DNA of 64,000 nt from Megalobrama amblycephala (lineage: Eukaryota > Chordata > Actinopteri > Cypriniformes > Xenocyprididae): the NCBI RefSeq assembly GCF_018812025.1, contig NC_063066.1, positions 2,551,692 through 2,615,691 on the forward strand, written 5' to 3'. The notes beneath the pieces are model-generated. The model was not told the DNA's origin and searched no databases. It saw nothing but the letters and a program-made list of their open reading frames with translations. Positions 46,814-55,717 of the stretch are shown one piece after another (the stretch's first letter is position 1; each line of letters begins with the position of its first letter). Both the position numbers and the translations under genes were made by a program.

Positions 46814-46823
46814 GTGGTTCATT
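46814..46823 (+). other. Predicted transcript 5' end complementary to primer site
   Basis: GTGGTTCATT is the exact reverse complement of AATGAACCAC at 47026-47035. Its position fits the first bases of the transcript predicted from the TATA box. Confidence 0.6.
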
Positions 46824-46970
46824 GTTTGATGTCACCCTTGGTCTGATCCCTGGTTTCCTTGTTCTCCTGTTTTGGTTTGTTGTTTTCTAGTTTCTTGTTT
46901 TATTTTTGGACTGTTGTTTGGATGCCGACCCCTGCCTGTACTCTGGATTACGCTTTTTGGTATTGCCCTT

Positions 46971-46976
46971 AATAAA
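46971..46976 (+). promoter_or_regulatory. Polyadenylation signal in LTR
   Basis: AATAAA lies 48 bases before the LTR end. In the 3' LTR the same signal at 50240-50245 would end the element's transcript. Confidence 0.65.
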
Positions 46977-47025
46977 ACACTTTGCTGCACTTGGATCTTC
47001 CTTTTGCCTTTCTGTTCCGTGACAG

Positions 47026-47035
47026 AATGAACCAC
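47026..47035 (+). other. Candidate self-priming primer binding site
   Basis: AATGAACCAC begins two bases after the LTR end. It does not have the TGG start of tRNA-primed elements, but is perfectly complementary to 46814-46823. Tf1 and its fish relatives (sushi group) prime reverse transcription with the folded-back 5' end of their own mRNA, using a site in this position. The ORF start codon (47027) lies inside it. Confidence 0.6.
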
Positions 47036-49885
47036 CACCTAAGATCCAGCAGCATGAGGATTCTTCGGCCAGCCACTTGCGGGGAGCGTGTGGCATTGCT
47101 TGGGGCGGTGATGGCTCTACGCCAGGAGGGAGAAGAGGTAGGATGCTTCGCCACGGTCTTTTGGACGATGGCGGTGGGGCTGAGGTACAACGATGCAGCG
47201 CTGAAGGATATTTTTAATGGCTGCATTGATGATCCTCTACCTCAGTGTGAGATGGAAGGGCTACAGGACTTGGATTTCTGGAGATTCGCCGCCTATCTCC
47301 GCCATCGGGTAGATTGGGCCTCACCAAGTCAACCAGGCAGTGTGCATGCTCCAGATCATGAGTCCGTCTCTGAAGTCACAGGGGAGGTGGGCACTGAGCC
47401 TCAGCTTCACCCCGGTAAAGGGAGGAGGAGGAGAAGGAAGAAGGCTTCCTTCGGACGTCAAGGCCCGGAGGCCGCTCCAGTCAGTGAGCCCGCTCCAGCC
47501 AGTGAGTCCAGTTCAGAGCCCGCTCCAGCCAGTGAATCCACTCCAGAGCCCGATCCAGTCAGTGAGTCCACTTCAGAGCCCGCTCCAGTCAGTGAGTCCG
47601 CTCCAGAGCCCGATCCAGTCAGTGAGTCCGCTCCAGAGCCCGATCCAGTCAGTGAGTCCGCTCCAGAGCCCGATCCAGTCAGTGAGTCCGCTCCAGTCAG
47701 TGAGTCCACTTCAGAGCCCGCTCCAGTCAGTGAGTCCACTCCAGAGCCCGATCCAGTCAGTGAGTCCAATTCAGAGCCCGCTCCAGCCAGTGAATCCGCT
47801 TCAGAGCCCGCTCCAGTCAGTGAGTCCACTCCAGAGCCCGCTCCAGTCAGTGAGTCCACTCCAGAGCCCGATCCAGTCAGTGAGTCCACTCCAGAGCCCG
47901 ATCCAGTCAGTGAGTCCGCTCCAGTCAGTGAGTCCGCTCCAGTCAGTGAGTCCGCTCCAGTCAGTGAGTCCACTCCAGAGCCCGCTCCAGTCGGTGAGTC
48001 CACTCCAGAGCCCGCTCCAGTCGGTGAGTCCACTCCAGAGCCCGCTCCAGTCGGTGAGTCCGCTCCAGAGCCCGCTCCAGTCGGTGAGTCCGCTCCAGAG
48101 CCCGCTCCAGTCGGTGAGTCCGCTCCAGAGCCCGCTCCAGTCGGTGAGTCCGCTCCAGAGCCCGCTCCAGCCGGTGAGTCCGCTCCAGAGCCCGCTCCAG
48201 CCGGTGAGTCCGCTCCAGAGCCCGCTCCAGCCGGTGAGTCCGCTCCAGAGCCCGCTCCAGCCGGTGAGTCCGCTCCAGAGCCCGCTCCAGCCAGTGAGTC
48301 CAGTTTGGGTGAGCCACCGCCTCACCCTCGTAAGCGGAGGAGAAGGAGGAAGAGGGCTTCCTCCGATCTGCAAGACCCTCCAACCATAGAGACTGCCCTG
48401 CCGGCGGCAACGAAGCGCCTTGCCCTGCCGGCGCCAACGAAGCGCCTTGCCCTGCCGGCGCCAACGAAGCGCCTTGCCCTGCCGGCGCCAACGAAGCGCC
48501 TTGCCCTGCCGGCGCCAACGAAGCGCCTTGCCCTGCCGGCGCCAACGAAGCGCCTTGCCCTGCCGGCGCCAACGAAGCGCCTTGCCCTGCCGGCGCCAAC
48601 GAAGCGCCTTGCCCTGCCGGCGCCAACGAAGCGCCTTGCCCTGCCGGCGCCAACGAAGCGCCTTGCCCTGCCGGCGCCAACGAAGCGCCTTGCCCTGCCG
48701 GCGCCAACGAAGCGCCTTGCCCTGCCGGCGCCAACGAAGCGCCTTGCCCTGCCGGCGCCAACGAAGCGCCTTGCCCTGCCGGCGCCAACGAAGCGCCTTG
48801 CCCTGCCGGCGCCAACGAAGCGCCTTGCCCTGCCGGCGCCAACGAAGCGCCTTGCCCTGCCGGCGCCAACGAAGCGCCTTGCCCTGCCGGCGCCAACGAA
48901 GCGCCTTGCCCTGCCGGCGCCAACGAAGCGCCTTGCCCTGCCGGCGCCAACGAAGCGCCTTGCCCTGCCGGCGCCAACGAAGCGCCTTGCCCTGCCGGCG
49001 CCAACGAAGCGCCTTGCCCTGCCGGCGCCAACGAAGCGCCTTGCCCTGCCGGCGCCAACGAAGCGCCTTGCCCTGCCGGCGCCAACGAAGCGCCTTGCCC
49101 TGCCGGCGCCAACGAAGCGCCTTGCCCTGCCGGCGCCAACGAAGCGCCTTGCCCTGCCGGCGCCAACGAAGCGCCTTGCCCTGCCGGCGCCAACGAAGCG
49201 CCTTGCCCTGCCGGCGCCAACGAAGCGCCTTGCCCTGCCGGCGCCAACGAAGCGCCTTGCCCTGCCGGCGCCAACGAAGCGCCTTGCCCTGCCGGCGCCA
49301 ACGAAGCACCCTGCCGGCGCCGCCCAGGCCGCCAGCCCTGCCGCCGCCGACAGCCCTGCCGCCGCCGCCCAGGCCGCCAGCCCGCCGCCGCCCAGGCCGC
49401 CAGCCCCGCCGCCGCCGCCGCCCAGACCCTCTGCCTTGCCGCCACCGCCCAGACCTTCTGTCCTGCCGCCATCATCCAAGCCTTCTGTCTTGCCGCCACT
49501 GCCCGGGCCGTCTGAGCCGCTGGAACCGGCCTGGTCGGTTCCTCCAGCTCCGCCCTGGCAATCAGCCAGGACTCCAGTCCTGCCAGTATCCGCCTGGTCA
49601 GTTCCTCCGGCACCACCCTGGCAATCAGCCAGGACTCCAGACCCACTGGAACCAGCCTGGTCAGTTCCTCCGGCACCACCCTGGCAATCAGCCAGGACTC
49701 CAAGCCTGCCAGCGCCCGCCTGGTCAGTTCCTCCAGCACCGCCCTGGTGTTCAGTGAGGTACCCGGGATCTGGCCCACCATCCCTCCCCCTGATCCTCCT
49801 CCGGTCCACCTCCCTCCTGAGTTTTTTGTGTTTTTGTTTTTTGTCTGGTGGAGCGTCTGGTAGCCGCTCCTTTGAGGGGGGGTAA
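47027..49885 (+). CDS. LTR-element single ORF, gag-like N-terminus with repeats
   Basis: The frame codes for 952 residues from the first ATG after the LTR; the frame also runs back into the LTR without an ATG. Residues ~1-110 form the only ordinary-complexity part (GERVALLGAVMALRQEGEEV, LRYNDAALKDIFNGC, DLDFWRFAAYLRHRVDW). I take this as gag-like because of position; I do not recognise a named domain. A basic stretch (GKGRRRRRKKAS, ~130) precedes ~27 acidic-proline repeats of the PEPAPVSESA type (~150-425). A second basic stretch (PRKRRRRRKRAS, ~435) precedes 34 repeats of ALPAPTKRL (~457-761). An Ala/Pro tract, four SVPPAPPWQSARTP repeats (~832-915) and a hydrophobic C-terminus follow. The TAA stop ends one base before the 3' LTR. 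No zinc knuckle, protease or polymerase motif is seen. Likely a structural or RNA-binding protein acting in trans-complemented particles, by inference. Confidence 0.75.
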   Translation: MNHHLRSSSMRILRPATCGERVALLGAVMALRQEGEEVGCFATVFWTMAVGLRYNDAALKDIFNGCIDDPLPQCEMEGLQDLDFWRFAAYLRHRVDWASPSQPGSVHAPDHESVSEVTGEVGTEPQLHPGKGRRRRRKKASFGRQGPEAAPVSEPAPASESSSEPAPASESTPEPDPVSESTSEPAPVSESAPEPDPVSESAPEPDPVSESAPEPDPVSESAPVSESTSEPAPVSESTPEPDPVSESNSEPAPASESASEPAPVSESTPEPAPVSESTPEPDPVSESTPEPDPVSESAPVSESAPVSESAPVSESTPEPAPVGESTPEPAPVGESTPEPAPVGESAPEPAPVGESAPEPAPVGESAPEPAPVGESAPEPAPAGESAPEPAPAGESAPEPAPAGESAPEPAPAGESAPEPAPASESSLGEPPPHPRKRRRRRKRASSDLQDPPTIETALPAATKRLALPAPTKRLALPAPTKRLALPAPTKRLALPAPTKRLALPAPTKRLALPAPTKRLALPAPTKRLALPAPTKRLALPAPTKRLALPAPTKRLALPAPTKRLALPAPTKRLALPAPTKRLALPAPTKRLALPAPTKRLALPAPTKRLALPAPTKRLALPAPTKRLALPAPTKRLALPAPTKRLALPAPTKRLALPAPTKRLALPAPTKRLALPAPTKRLALPAPTKRLALPAPTKRLALPAPTKRLALPAPTKRLALPAPTKRLALPAPTKRLALPAPTKRLALPAPTKRLALPAPTKHPAGAAQAASPAAADSPAAAAQAASPPPPRPPAPPPPPPRPSALPPPPRPSVLPPSSKPSVLPPLPGPSEPLEPAWSVPPAPPWQSARTPVLPVSAWSVPPAPPWQSARTPDPLEPAWSVPPAPPWQSARTPSLPAPAWSVPPAPPWCSVRYPGSGPPSLPLILLRSTSLLSFLCFCFLSGGASGSRSFEGG
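47473..48305 (+). repeat. 30-bp coding minisatellite
   Basis: The main unit is CCCGCTCCAGTCAGTGAGTC plus CGCTCCAGAG (30 bp, ten codons), with shorter 18-bp units interspersed. Variants (CCCGAT/CCCGCT, GTCAGT/GTCGGT/GCCGGT, TCCACT/TCCGCT) occur in runs, with GTCGGT and GCCGGT clustered to the right. Every unit length is a multiple of three, so the ORF stays open and several other frames do too. Confidence 0.95.
48395..49310 (+). repeat. 27-bp coding minisatellite, 34 units
   Basis: The unit GCCCTGCCGGCGCCAACGAA plus GCGCCTT repeats 34 times in exact 27-bp register from 48395. Only the first unit (GGCGGC for GGCGCC) and the last (ending CACC) differ; the rest read alike by eye. Each unit adds ALPAPTKRL. 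No frame of the unit contains a stop, which explains long open frames on both strands. Confidence 0.95.
49874..49882 (+). other. Polypurine tract
   Basis: GAGGGGGGG directly precedes the TAA and the 3' LTR, in the position needed to prime plus-strand DNA synthesis. It doubles as the last codons of the ORF (EGG). Confidence 0.75.
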
Positions 49886-50293
49886 TGTCACGATCACCTG
49901 TGAGAGTGCCCTTCAGCCTTTAGAGGGCACTCCGTCCCGGACTGTCATTTCCACCTGTTTCATGGACTACATTCCCCATACACACTTCCCGGACTAATCA
50001 CCACTCATCATTGCACCCAGCTGTTTTGTATCACCTCATCAGTGTCTGTCTATTTATACCTGGTTTGTTGCTGTCTGGATTTGTGGTTCATTGTTTGATG
50101 TCACCCTTGGTCTGATCCCTGGTTTCCTTGTTCTCCTGTTTTGGTTTGTTGTTTTCTAGTTTCTTGTTTTATTTTTGGACTGTTGTTTGGATGCCGACCC
50201 CTGCCTGTACTCTGGATTACGCTTTTTGGTATTGCCCTTAATAAAACACTTTGCTGCACTTGGATCTTCCTTTTGCCTTTCTGTTCCGTGACA
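49886..50293 (+). repeat. 3' LTR
   Basis: 408 bp; no difference from the 5' LTR found on reading both. Followed by ATAGT. Confidence 0.95.
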
Positions 50294-50298
50294 ATAGT

Positions 50299-52040
50299 AT
50301 CATAAAATCCCTTCAAAATTGTAAATAATAACCAAAAAATACTATTGAACAAAAATATTTTACATTGATTTTCCTGGCTTTGGTCACTTTTGACCACAAA
50401 GGAACCAAATGTGACCCAAAAATAAAAAAAAGGGGTTCGGATGATTTTCTAAAAAATCTTCTGTTAAAATAAACGCTGACGTTAGACTCATGTATTTGAA
50501 TGTCATCATATGACAACCAAATCACAAATTCAGGCCACTAAGACAATAAAAGATCTAAAAGCCACGGTAATTGCTTCAGTAACAGTTTATGGACAGTGTC
50601 CACTCTTTAACTGTGTAATAAAACCTCAATTACCTTCAATGAACCTGTGTGACATCAGGAATCCTGAGCAGAGCAAACCCTAACATTGAAGAGATGTCTA
50701 AAAGGCAAGAATTTCCTAAATACATTGTCTAAAAATAGATTTAAACAGGAGAAATCTCCAATCAAGAAGTACTTTGTACACCTCTAAATTCCCCATTGCA
50801 CACGAGTAATTGAATGCCTAAGATTACGGTTAATTAATAAATTACAGGCGCATGCACAATGAGCAGTCATTAATGTTGCCAAGAGGCTCGATTCCATACA
50901 TAAATGTTTTAACGGCTTACGCGATCATATTACGCCATCTCAAATTATTAATTAAAGAAAGCCGATTAAATTATTTGCTCCATTATGTATTTTCGGGATT
51001 CAGAGAGCATTGTGGAGCGTTTCTCCTCCACCTTTTTAGCAGGCAGGATTTAAGTGCCTATTTGAAATCAATTTCTCTAATAATGATCCTAATGAGCTCA
51101 TCAATTAAGTCTGCCATAATGGGATGTTAGCTCTGCTTGTGGTTATCACTTTAAGTCTGCCACTAATTTCCATGCTTCATCTATCAAAGATGATTGGCTA
51201 ATACGGTGTCGGCCTGTTAGGGGTGATATGGAGATCAGAGGAGGACGCCGAGTCCAAACCTTCGACACAATGACACCGATGATAGAGCCGTGCGTCTGTC
51301 CGGGACGTATATGTGCTCGGTTCTTCTCTTTAGGGTCGAGGGTGCGAGGAGGGTCCGCGTTCAGGGGCGGGGGCTCGTCCTGCGCACCCCATTATGTAAA
51401 TGAGCCTGATAATGGATTTCAACATCTCGGTCTTATTTACATAAGCAAGCTTTTCAATGGTCGTTCCACATCAGGGATCCCATTATTTGGCTCCTTTCAG
51501 GGCCGTTTATGAGCTCTGCCCTCTCCTCTGACCCTGCCGTTTCACACACTCCCCAAAGCACAGGCCTGTGATGACAGTGACAAGCGCACACATAATGTAT
51601 GCTTTGCTTAACCGCCGTTAGTTTTCTTAAAGCTCAGTGTACAGAGCAGTTGTTTAACCCCGGGGTTTAAACGGCCCTCCAGCGGCTCAAACAAACACTC
51701 AATCTAAGAGGTGCTGGTCTATATGGGCCAACATGGACGGGTCATATTATAGGCTAAGGATAACTAAGGATATCCGCAAATCGAGAGAAATTGTTGTCTG
51801 CGAAAGATCTTTTTCAAGCCATATATAATATGTGTGTAGTTATGACACCGCTTAAGCAATTAATATTTGTTAATGATATTTGTGCTGTATGCAGGATTTG
51901 TACAAACATATGAGTTTGTTTGAATGCCTAATAAACATATAGTGACTGTATGCATTTTAAACAGAAAAAAATTCTCGGATGGGAATTTATAATGAAACTT
52001 GCATTATTCATGCATTTATACTAAAACATTGACTTCTTCA
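50299..52040. other. Repeat remnant, then unique-looking regulatory-type sequence
   Basis: 50299-50420 continues the repeat hit by the LTR element. 50810-51640 is repeat-poor and motif-rich (GGTTAATTAATAAATTACAG, CAAATTATTAATTAAAGAAA, CATTATGTAAATGAGCCTGA, GATAATGGATTTCAACATC). It resembles clustered conserved noncoding elements. Frames of 92-94 codons have no family resemblance. Confidence 0.3.
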
Positions 52041-52044
52041 TTAC

Positions 52045-54107
52045 ACTCTGCTGAGTTAAAAACAACCCAAGTTGGGTTGAAAATGAACAAACCCAGCGAT
52101 TAGGTTGTTTTAAGCCAGTGGTTGGGTTAAATGTTTGCCCAACATGCTGGGTAGTTTTATTTAATTCAACCATTGTTTAAAAATTTTTGTATTACTCGCT
52201 TAAAATGAACCCAAAATAGGTTGGAAATTAACATTTATTAATATGTTTAATAAATGAACATTGATTAATAAGTTTATTGAATAATAATGCTTATTAATAA
52301 ATGTTCACCTTTTGATTATTATTGTTGCCTCTAGTAATTATGTGTCTGATTTTTAATTTCCAACCTATTTTGGGTTCATTTAAGCCAGACATATAGTCAC
52401 TTATAATCAATAGTTGGGTTAAATAAAACTCCCCAGCAAGTTGATCAAACATTTAACCCAACCACTGGGTTAAAACAACCCAATCGCTGAGTTAAAACAA
52501 CCCAATCCCTGGGTTAAAACAACCCAATCGCTGAGTTAAAACAACCCAATCCCTGGGTTAAAACAACCCAATCGCTGAGTTAAAACAACCCAATCCCTGG
52601 GTTAAAGCAACCCAATCGCTGGGTTAAAACAACCCAATCGCTGAGTTAAAACAACCCATTCACTGGATTAAAACAACCCAATCCCTGGGTTAAAGCAACC
52701 CAATTTCTGGGTTAAAACAACCCAATCCCTGGGTTAAAGCAACCCAATCGCTGGGTTAAAACAACCCAATCCCTGGGTTAAAACAACCCAATCCCTGGGT
52801 TAAAGCAACCCAATCGCTGGGTTAAAACAACCCAATCGCTGGGTTAAAACAACTCAATCGCTGGGTTAAAACAACTCAATCGCTGGGTTAAAACAACCCA
52901 ATCGCTGGGTTAAAACAATCCAATCCCTGGGTTAAAGCAACCCAATCGCTGGGTTAAAACAACCCAATCACTGGATTAAAACAACCCAATCCCTGGGTTA
53001 AAGCAACCCAATCGCTGGGTTAAAACAACCCAATCGCTGAGTTAAAACAACCCATTCCCTGGATTAAAACAACCCAATCCCTGGGTTAAAGCAACCCAAT
53101 CGCTGGGTTAAAGCAACCCAATCGCTGGGTTAAAACAACCCAATCCCTGGGTTAAAGCAACCCCATCGCTGGGTTAAAACAACCCAATCCCTGGGTTAAA
53201 GCAACCCAATCGCTGGGTTAAAACAACCCAATCCCTGGGTTAAAACAACCCAATCGCTGGGTTAAAACAACCCAATCGCTGGGTTAAAACAACCCAATCC
53301 CTGGGTTAAAGCAACCCAATCGCTGGGTTAAAACAACCCAATCCCTGGGTTAAAGCAACCCAATCGCTGGGTTAAAACAACCCAATCGCTGAGTTAAAAC
53401 AACCCATTCCCTGGATTAAAACAACCCAATCCCTGGGTTAAAGCAACCCAATCGCTGGGTTAAAACAACCCAATCGCTGGGTTAAAACAACCCAATCCCT
53501 GGGTTAAAGCAACCCCATCGCTGGGTTAAAACAACCCAATCCCTGGGTTAAAGCAACCCCATCGCTGGGTTAAAGCAACCCAATCCCTGGGTTAAAGCAA
53601 CCCAATCGCTGAGTTAAAACAACCCAATCCCTGGGTTAAAGCAACCCAATCGCTGGGTTAAAACAACCCAATCGCTGAGTTAAAACAACCCATTCACTGG
53701 ATTAAAACAACCCAATCCCTGGGTTAAAGCAACCCAATCGCTGGGTTAAAACAACCCAATCGCTGGGTTAAAACAACCCAATCCCTGGGTTAAAGCAACC
53801 CCATCGCTGGGTTAAAACAACCCAATCCCTGGGTTAAAGCAACCCAATCACTGGGTTAAAACAGCCCATTCACTGGATTAAAACAACCCAATCACTGGGT
53901 TAAAACAACCCAATCGCTGAGTTAAAACAGCCCATTCACTGGATTAAAACAACCCAATCGCTGGGTTAAAACAACCCATTCGCTGAGTTAAAACAACCCA
54001 ACCGCTGGGTTAAAACATCCCAATCGCTGGGTTAAAACAACCCAATCACTGGGTTTGTCCATTTTCAATCCATCTTGGGTTGTTTTTAACCCAGCATTTT
54101 TTAGAGT
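52045..54107. mobile_element. Foldback MITE, copy 3, with giant internal array
   Basis: The left end CACTCTGCTGAGTTAAAAAC and the right end AACCCAGCATTTTTTAGAGT, plus the body at 52060-52445 (CCAACCTATTTTGGGTTCAT, AATTATGTGTCTGA), are those of the family at 11863. Where other copies have two or three subterminal palindromes, this one has about 1.6 kb of them, making it roughly four times the usual length. Confidence 0.85.
52446..54056. repeat. Array of 22-bp palindromic units, ~73 copies
   Basis: The unit is CGCTGGGTTAAAACAACCCAAT with variants CCCTGGG, CACTGG, GAGTTAAAA and TTAAAGCAACCC. The core TGGGTTAAAACAACCCA is itself an interrupted inverted repeat. Units with TTAAAGC mostly follow CCCTGGG, giving a loose alternation, and blocks of several units recur. 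The unit is identical to the subterminal repeat of the host MITE. Confidence 0.95.
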
Positions 54108-55278
54108 TTACTTTCATCAATTTTCACTTTAAGGTTTTAATAGATTATTTTAATAGGATATTTTCAGAGTTTAGAATCAAACAGAGAGCCAAAAATGTAT
54201 AAATATGCATATATGATTTATGCTGCAAAATTAACTGTGACACAACCAAATGATTAATTGATGCAAGGCTTTGTTTGATTAATTGATTTATCACAAATTT
54301 TAAAGAACTCATTAATTATTTCATGGTAATCTAGGTAAGTAGTGCAAATACCAAGTAAGCAGATATTAAAACCAACAGCCTTTAGTTTTTTCTGATATTA
54401 CAGAATTGTTGTGATCATAACAGTATATCAATCAACATATATTTAGTGTTTTATAGATCTGTCTAATTAAAAAATAAAACTGATTCCAGATGCCACCGTA
54501 TTCATCTTTGCATTACTCGAGTTTTGATTCATAAACAAACTATCCATTCCAAGTTAAAGAAAACATACACAGACACTCAGCCTTTCTGTCGGATCATAAC
54601 AGCAATTTAAAAAATATATATATATATATATATTTTGATATGTGCAATTTAATGATGCAGCTGTCGAATTTTGTAAATGCCAAGGTGAGATTGAAGTAAA
54701 ATGCTGGGTAAACTGTATTTAGCGTGTGCGAGCAGGTTTGCACATAAGTGGGGCTGTACATAATGAAATGCAAAACCTGTGCAGCTAACAATTGGAGGCT
54801 TGTGTAGCAGCTTAGCCTGTTGGTCCAAGGCTATTCGTCATAATCAGCGGCACTTTTCTCATTAGTAAAAAGCCATTACTCGTGGACTTTATCAGCCACC
54901 CAGCGTTATCGGCGCAGCAGCAGCAATCCTTGCATGCAGTGCCGGGGATGAAAGGTGTCCCGCGCGCCTTAATAAGGCTAGTGTTTCAGAAGTCCTCGGT
55001 CAGGTGTCACCTCATGCTAAGAGTTAGCTGCGTTGAGTCAATTCTCGCACTCCAGCAACAGGCTTACAAATTGAGGAGAAAGCATTCGCAGTAGGCCACT
55101 ATCAAGCGCACAGCAATGCTGTGGATTCAGTATTTAGAGGGCCAAAGATGGAGTTGATTGTTCGGCTGTCAAGAAGACAAGTGAGGTCCCGCCACGACAC
55201 CACTGGGATGACGCCACTTAAACATTTTGGAATTTGGTGTGACCGCGTCAGTTAAATCATCAGCAATCCACACTGCTC
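54108..55278. other. Intergenic with microsatellite and unique-looking block
   Basis: Contains a short (TA)n run at about 54614-54632. 54690-55250 is composition-balanced and repeat-poor (TATTCGTCATAATCAGCGGC, CATTACTCGTGGACTTTATC). A 70-codon frame there has no family resemblance. Confidence 0.35.
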
Positions 55279-55717
55279 TCTAAAAGATACTGGATTAAAA
55301 ACAACCCAAGTGTTTGGGTTAAATGTTTGCCGAACATGCTGGTCAGTTTTATTTAACCCAACTATTGTTTAAAAATCACTATGTGGCTTGAATTAAAATG
55401 AACCAAAATATGTTGGAAACTAAAAATCAGACACATAATTACTAGAGGAAACAATAATAATCAAAATGTTAATAAGCAATTCAATAAATGTTTGTTGTTT
55501 AATTATTATTCATTAAACTTATTAATAAATGTTCATTTATTAAACATTAATTTCTAACATATTTTGGGTTAATTTTAATAAGTAATTTTTAAACAATAGT
55601 TGGGTTAAATAAAACTACCCAGCAGGTTGGGTCAAACATTTAACCCAATCGCTGGGTTTGTCCATTTTCAACCCAACTTGGATTGTTTTTAACCCAGCAA
55701 TTTTTTTTAAGAGTGTG
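55279..55717. mobile_element. Foldback MITE, copy 4
   Basis: Degraded left end (TCTCTAAAAGATACTGGATT) and better preserved right end (GGGTTTGTCCATTTTCAACC, TTTTTAACCCAGCA). Body matches copies 1-3. Part of the left subterminal region is missing. Confidence 0.8.

Larger units (their letters stand above)
46617..47024 (+). repeat. 5' LTR
   Basis: 408 bp with the TGTCAC...GTGACA terminal inverted repeat. Contains a TATA-like box (46782), a predicted transcript start near 46812 and a polyadenylation signal (46971). Confidence 0.95.
46612..50298 (+). mobile_element. Complete non-autonomous LTR retrotransposon
   Basis: Target duplication ATAGT flanks the element at 46612-46616 and 50294-50298. Two 408-bp LTRs start TGTCACGATC and end TTCCGTGACA. 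They surround a 2861-bp interior with one ORF. A purine tract lies against the 3' LTR and a primer-site-like sequence against the 5' LTR. No protease, reverse transcriptase, RNase H or integrase is encoded, so it must depend on enzymes from another element. By eye the LTRs are the same throughout, implying very recent insertion. A gypsy (Metaviridae-like, Tf1/sushi type) affinity is inferred from the 5-bp duplication and the apparent self-priming site. Confidence 0.92.

Noticed and set aside
47340..49809. Long open frames of 191-606 codons on both strands over the LTR-element repeats
   Set aside because: They arise because 27- and 30-bp units lack stops in these frames. Only the plus-strand frame from 47027 has non-repetitive flanks and ends at the element boundary.
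46612..50298. Endogenous retrovirus
   Set aside because: No pol or env reading frame and no tRNA primer site; it fits a non-autonomous gypsy-type retrotransposon.
52446..54056. CRISPR-like appearance of palindromic 22-bp repeats
   Set aside because: Units are contiguous without spacers and are identical to a MITE subterminal motif.
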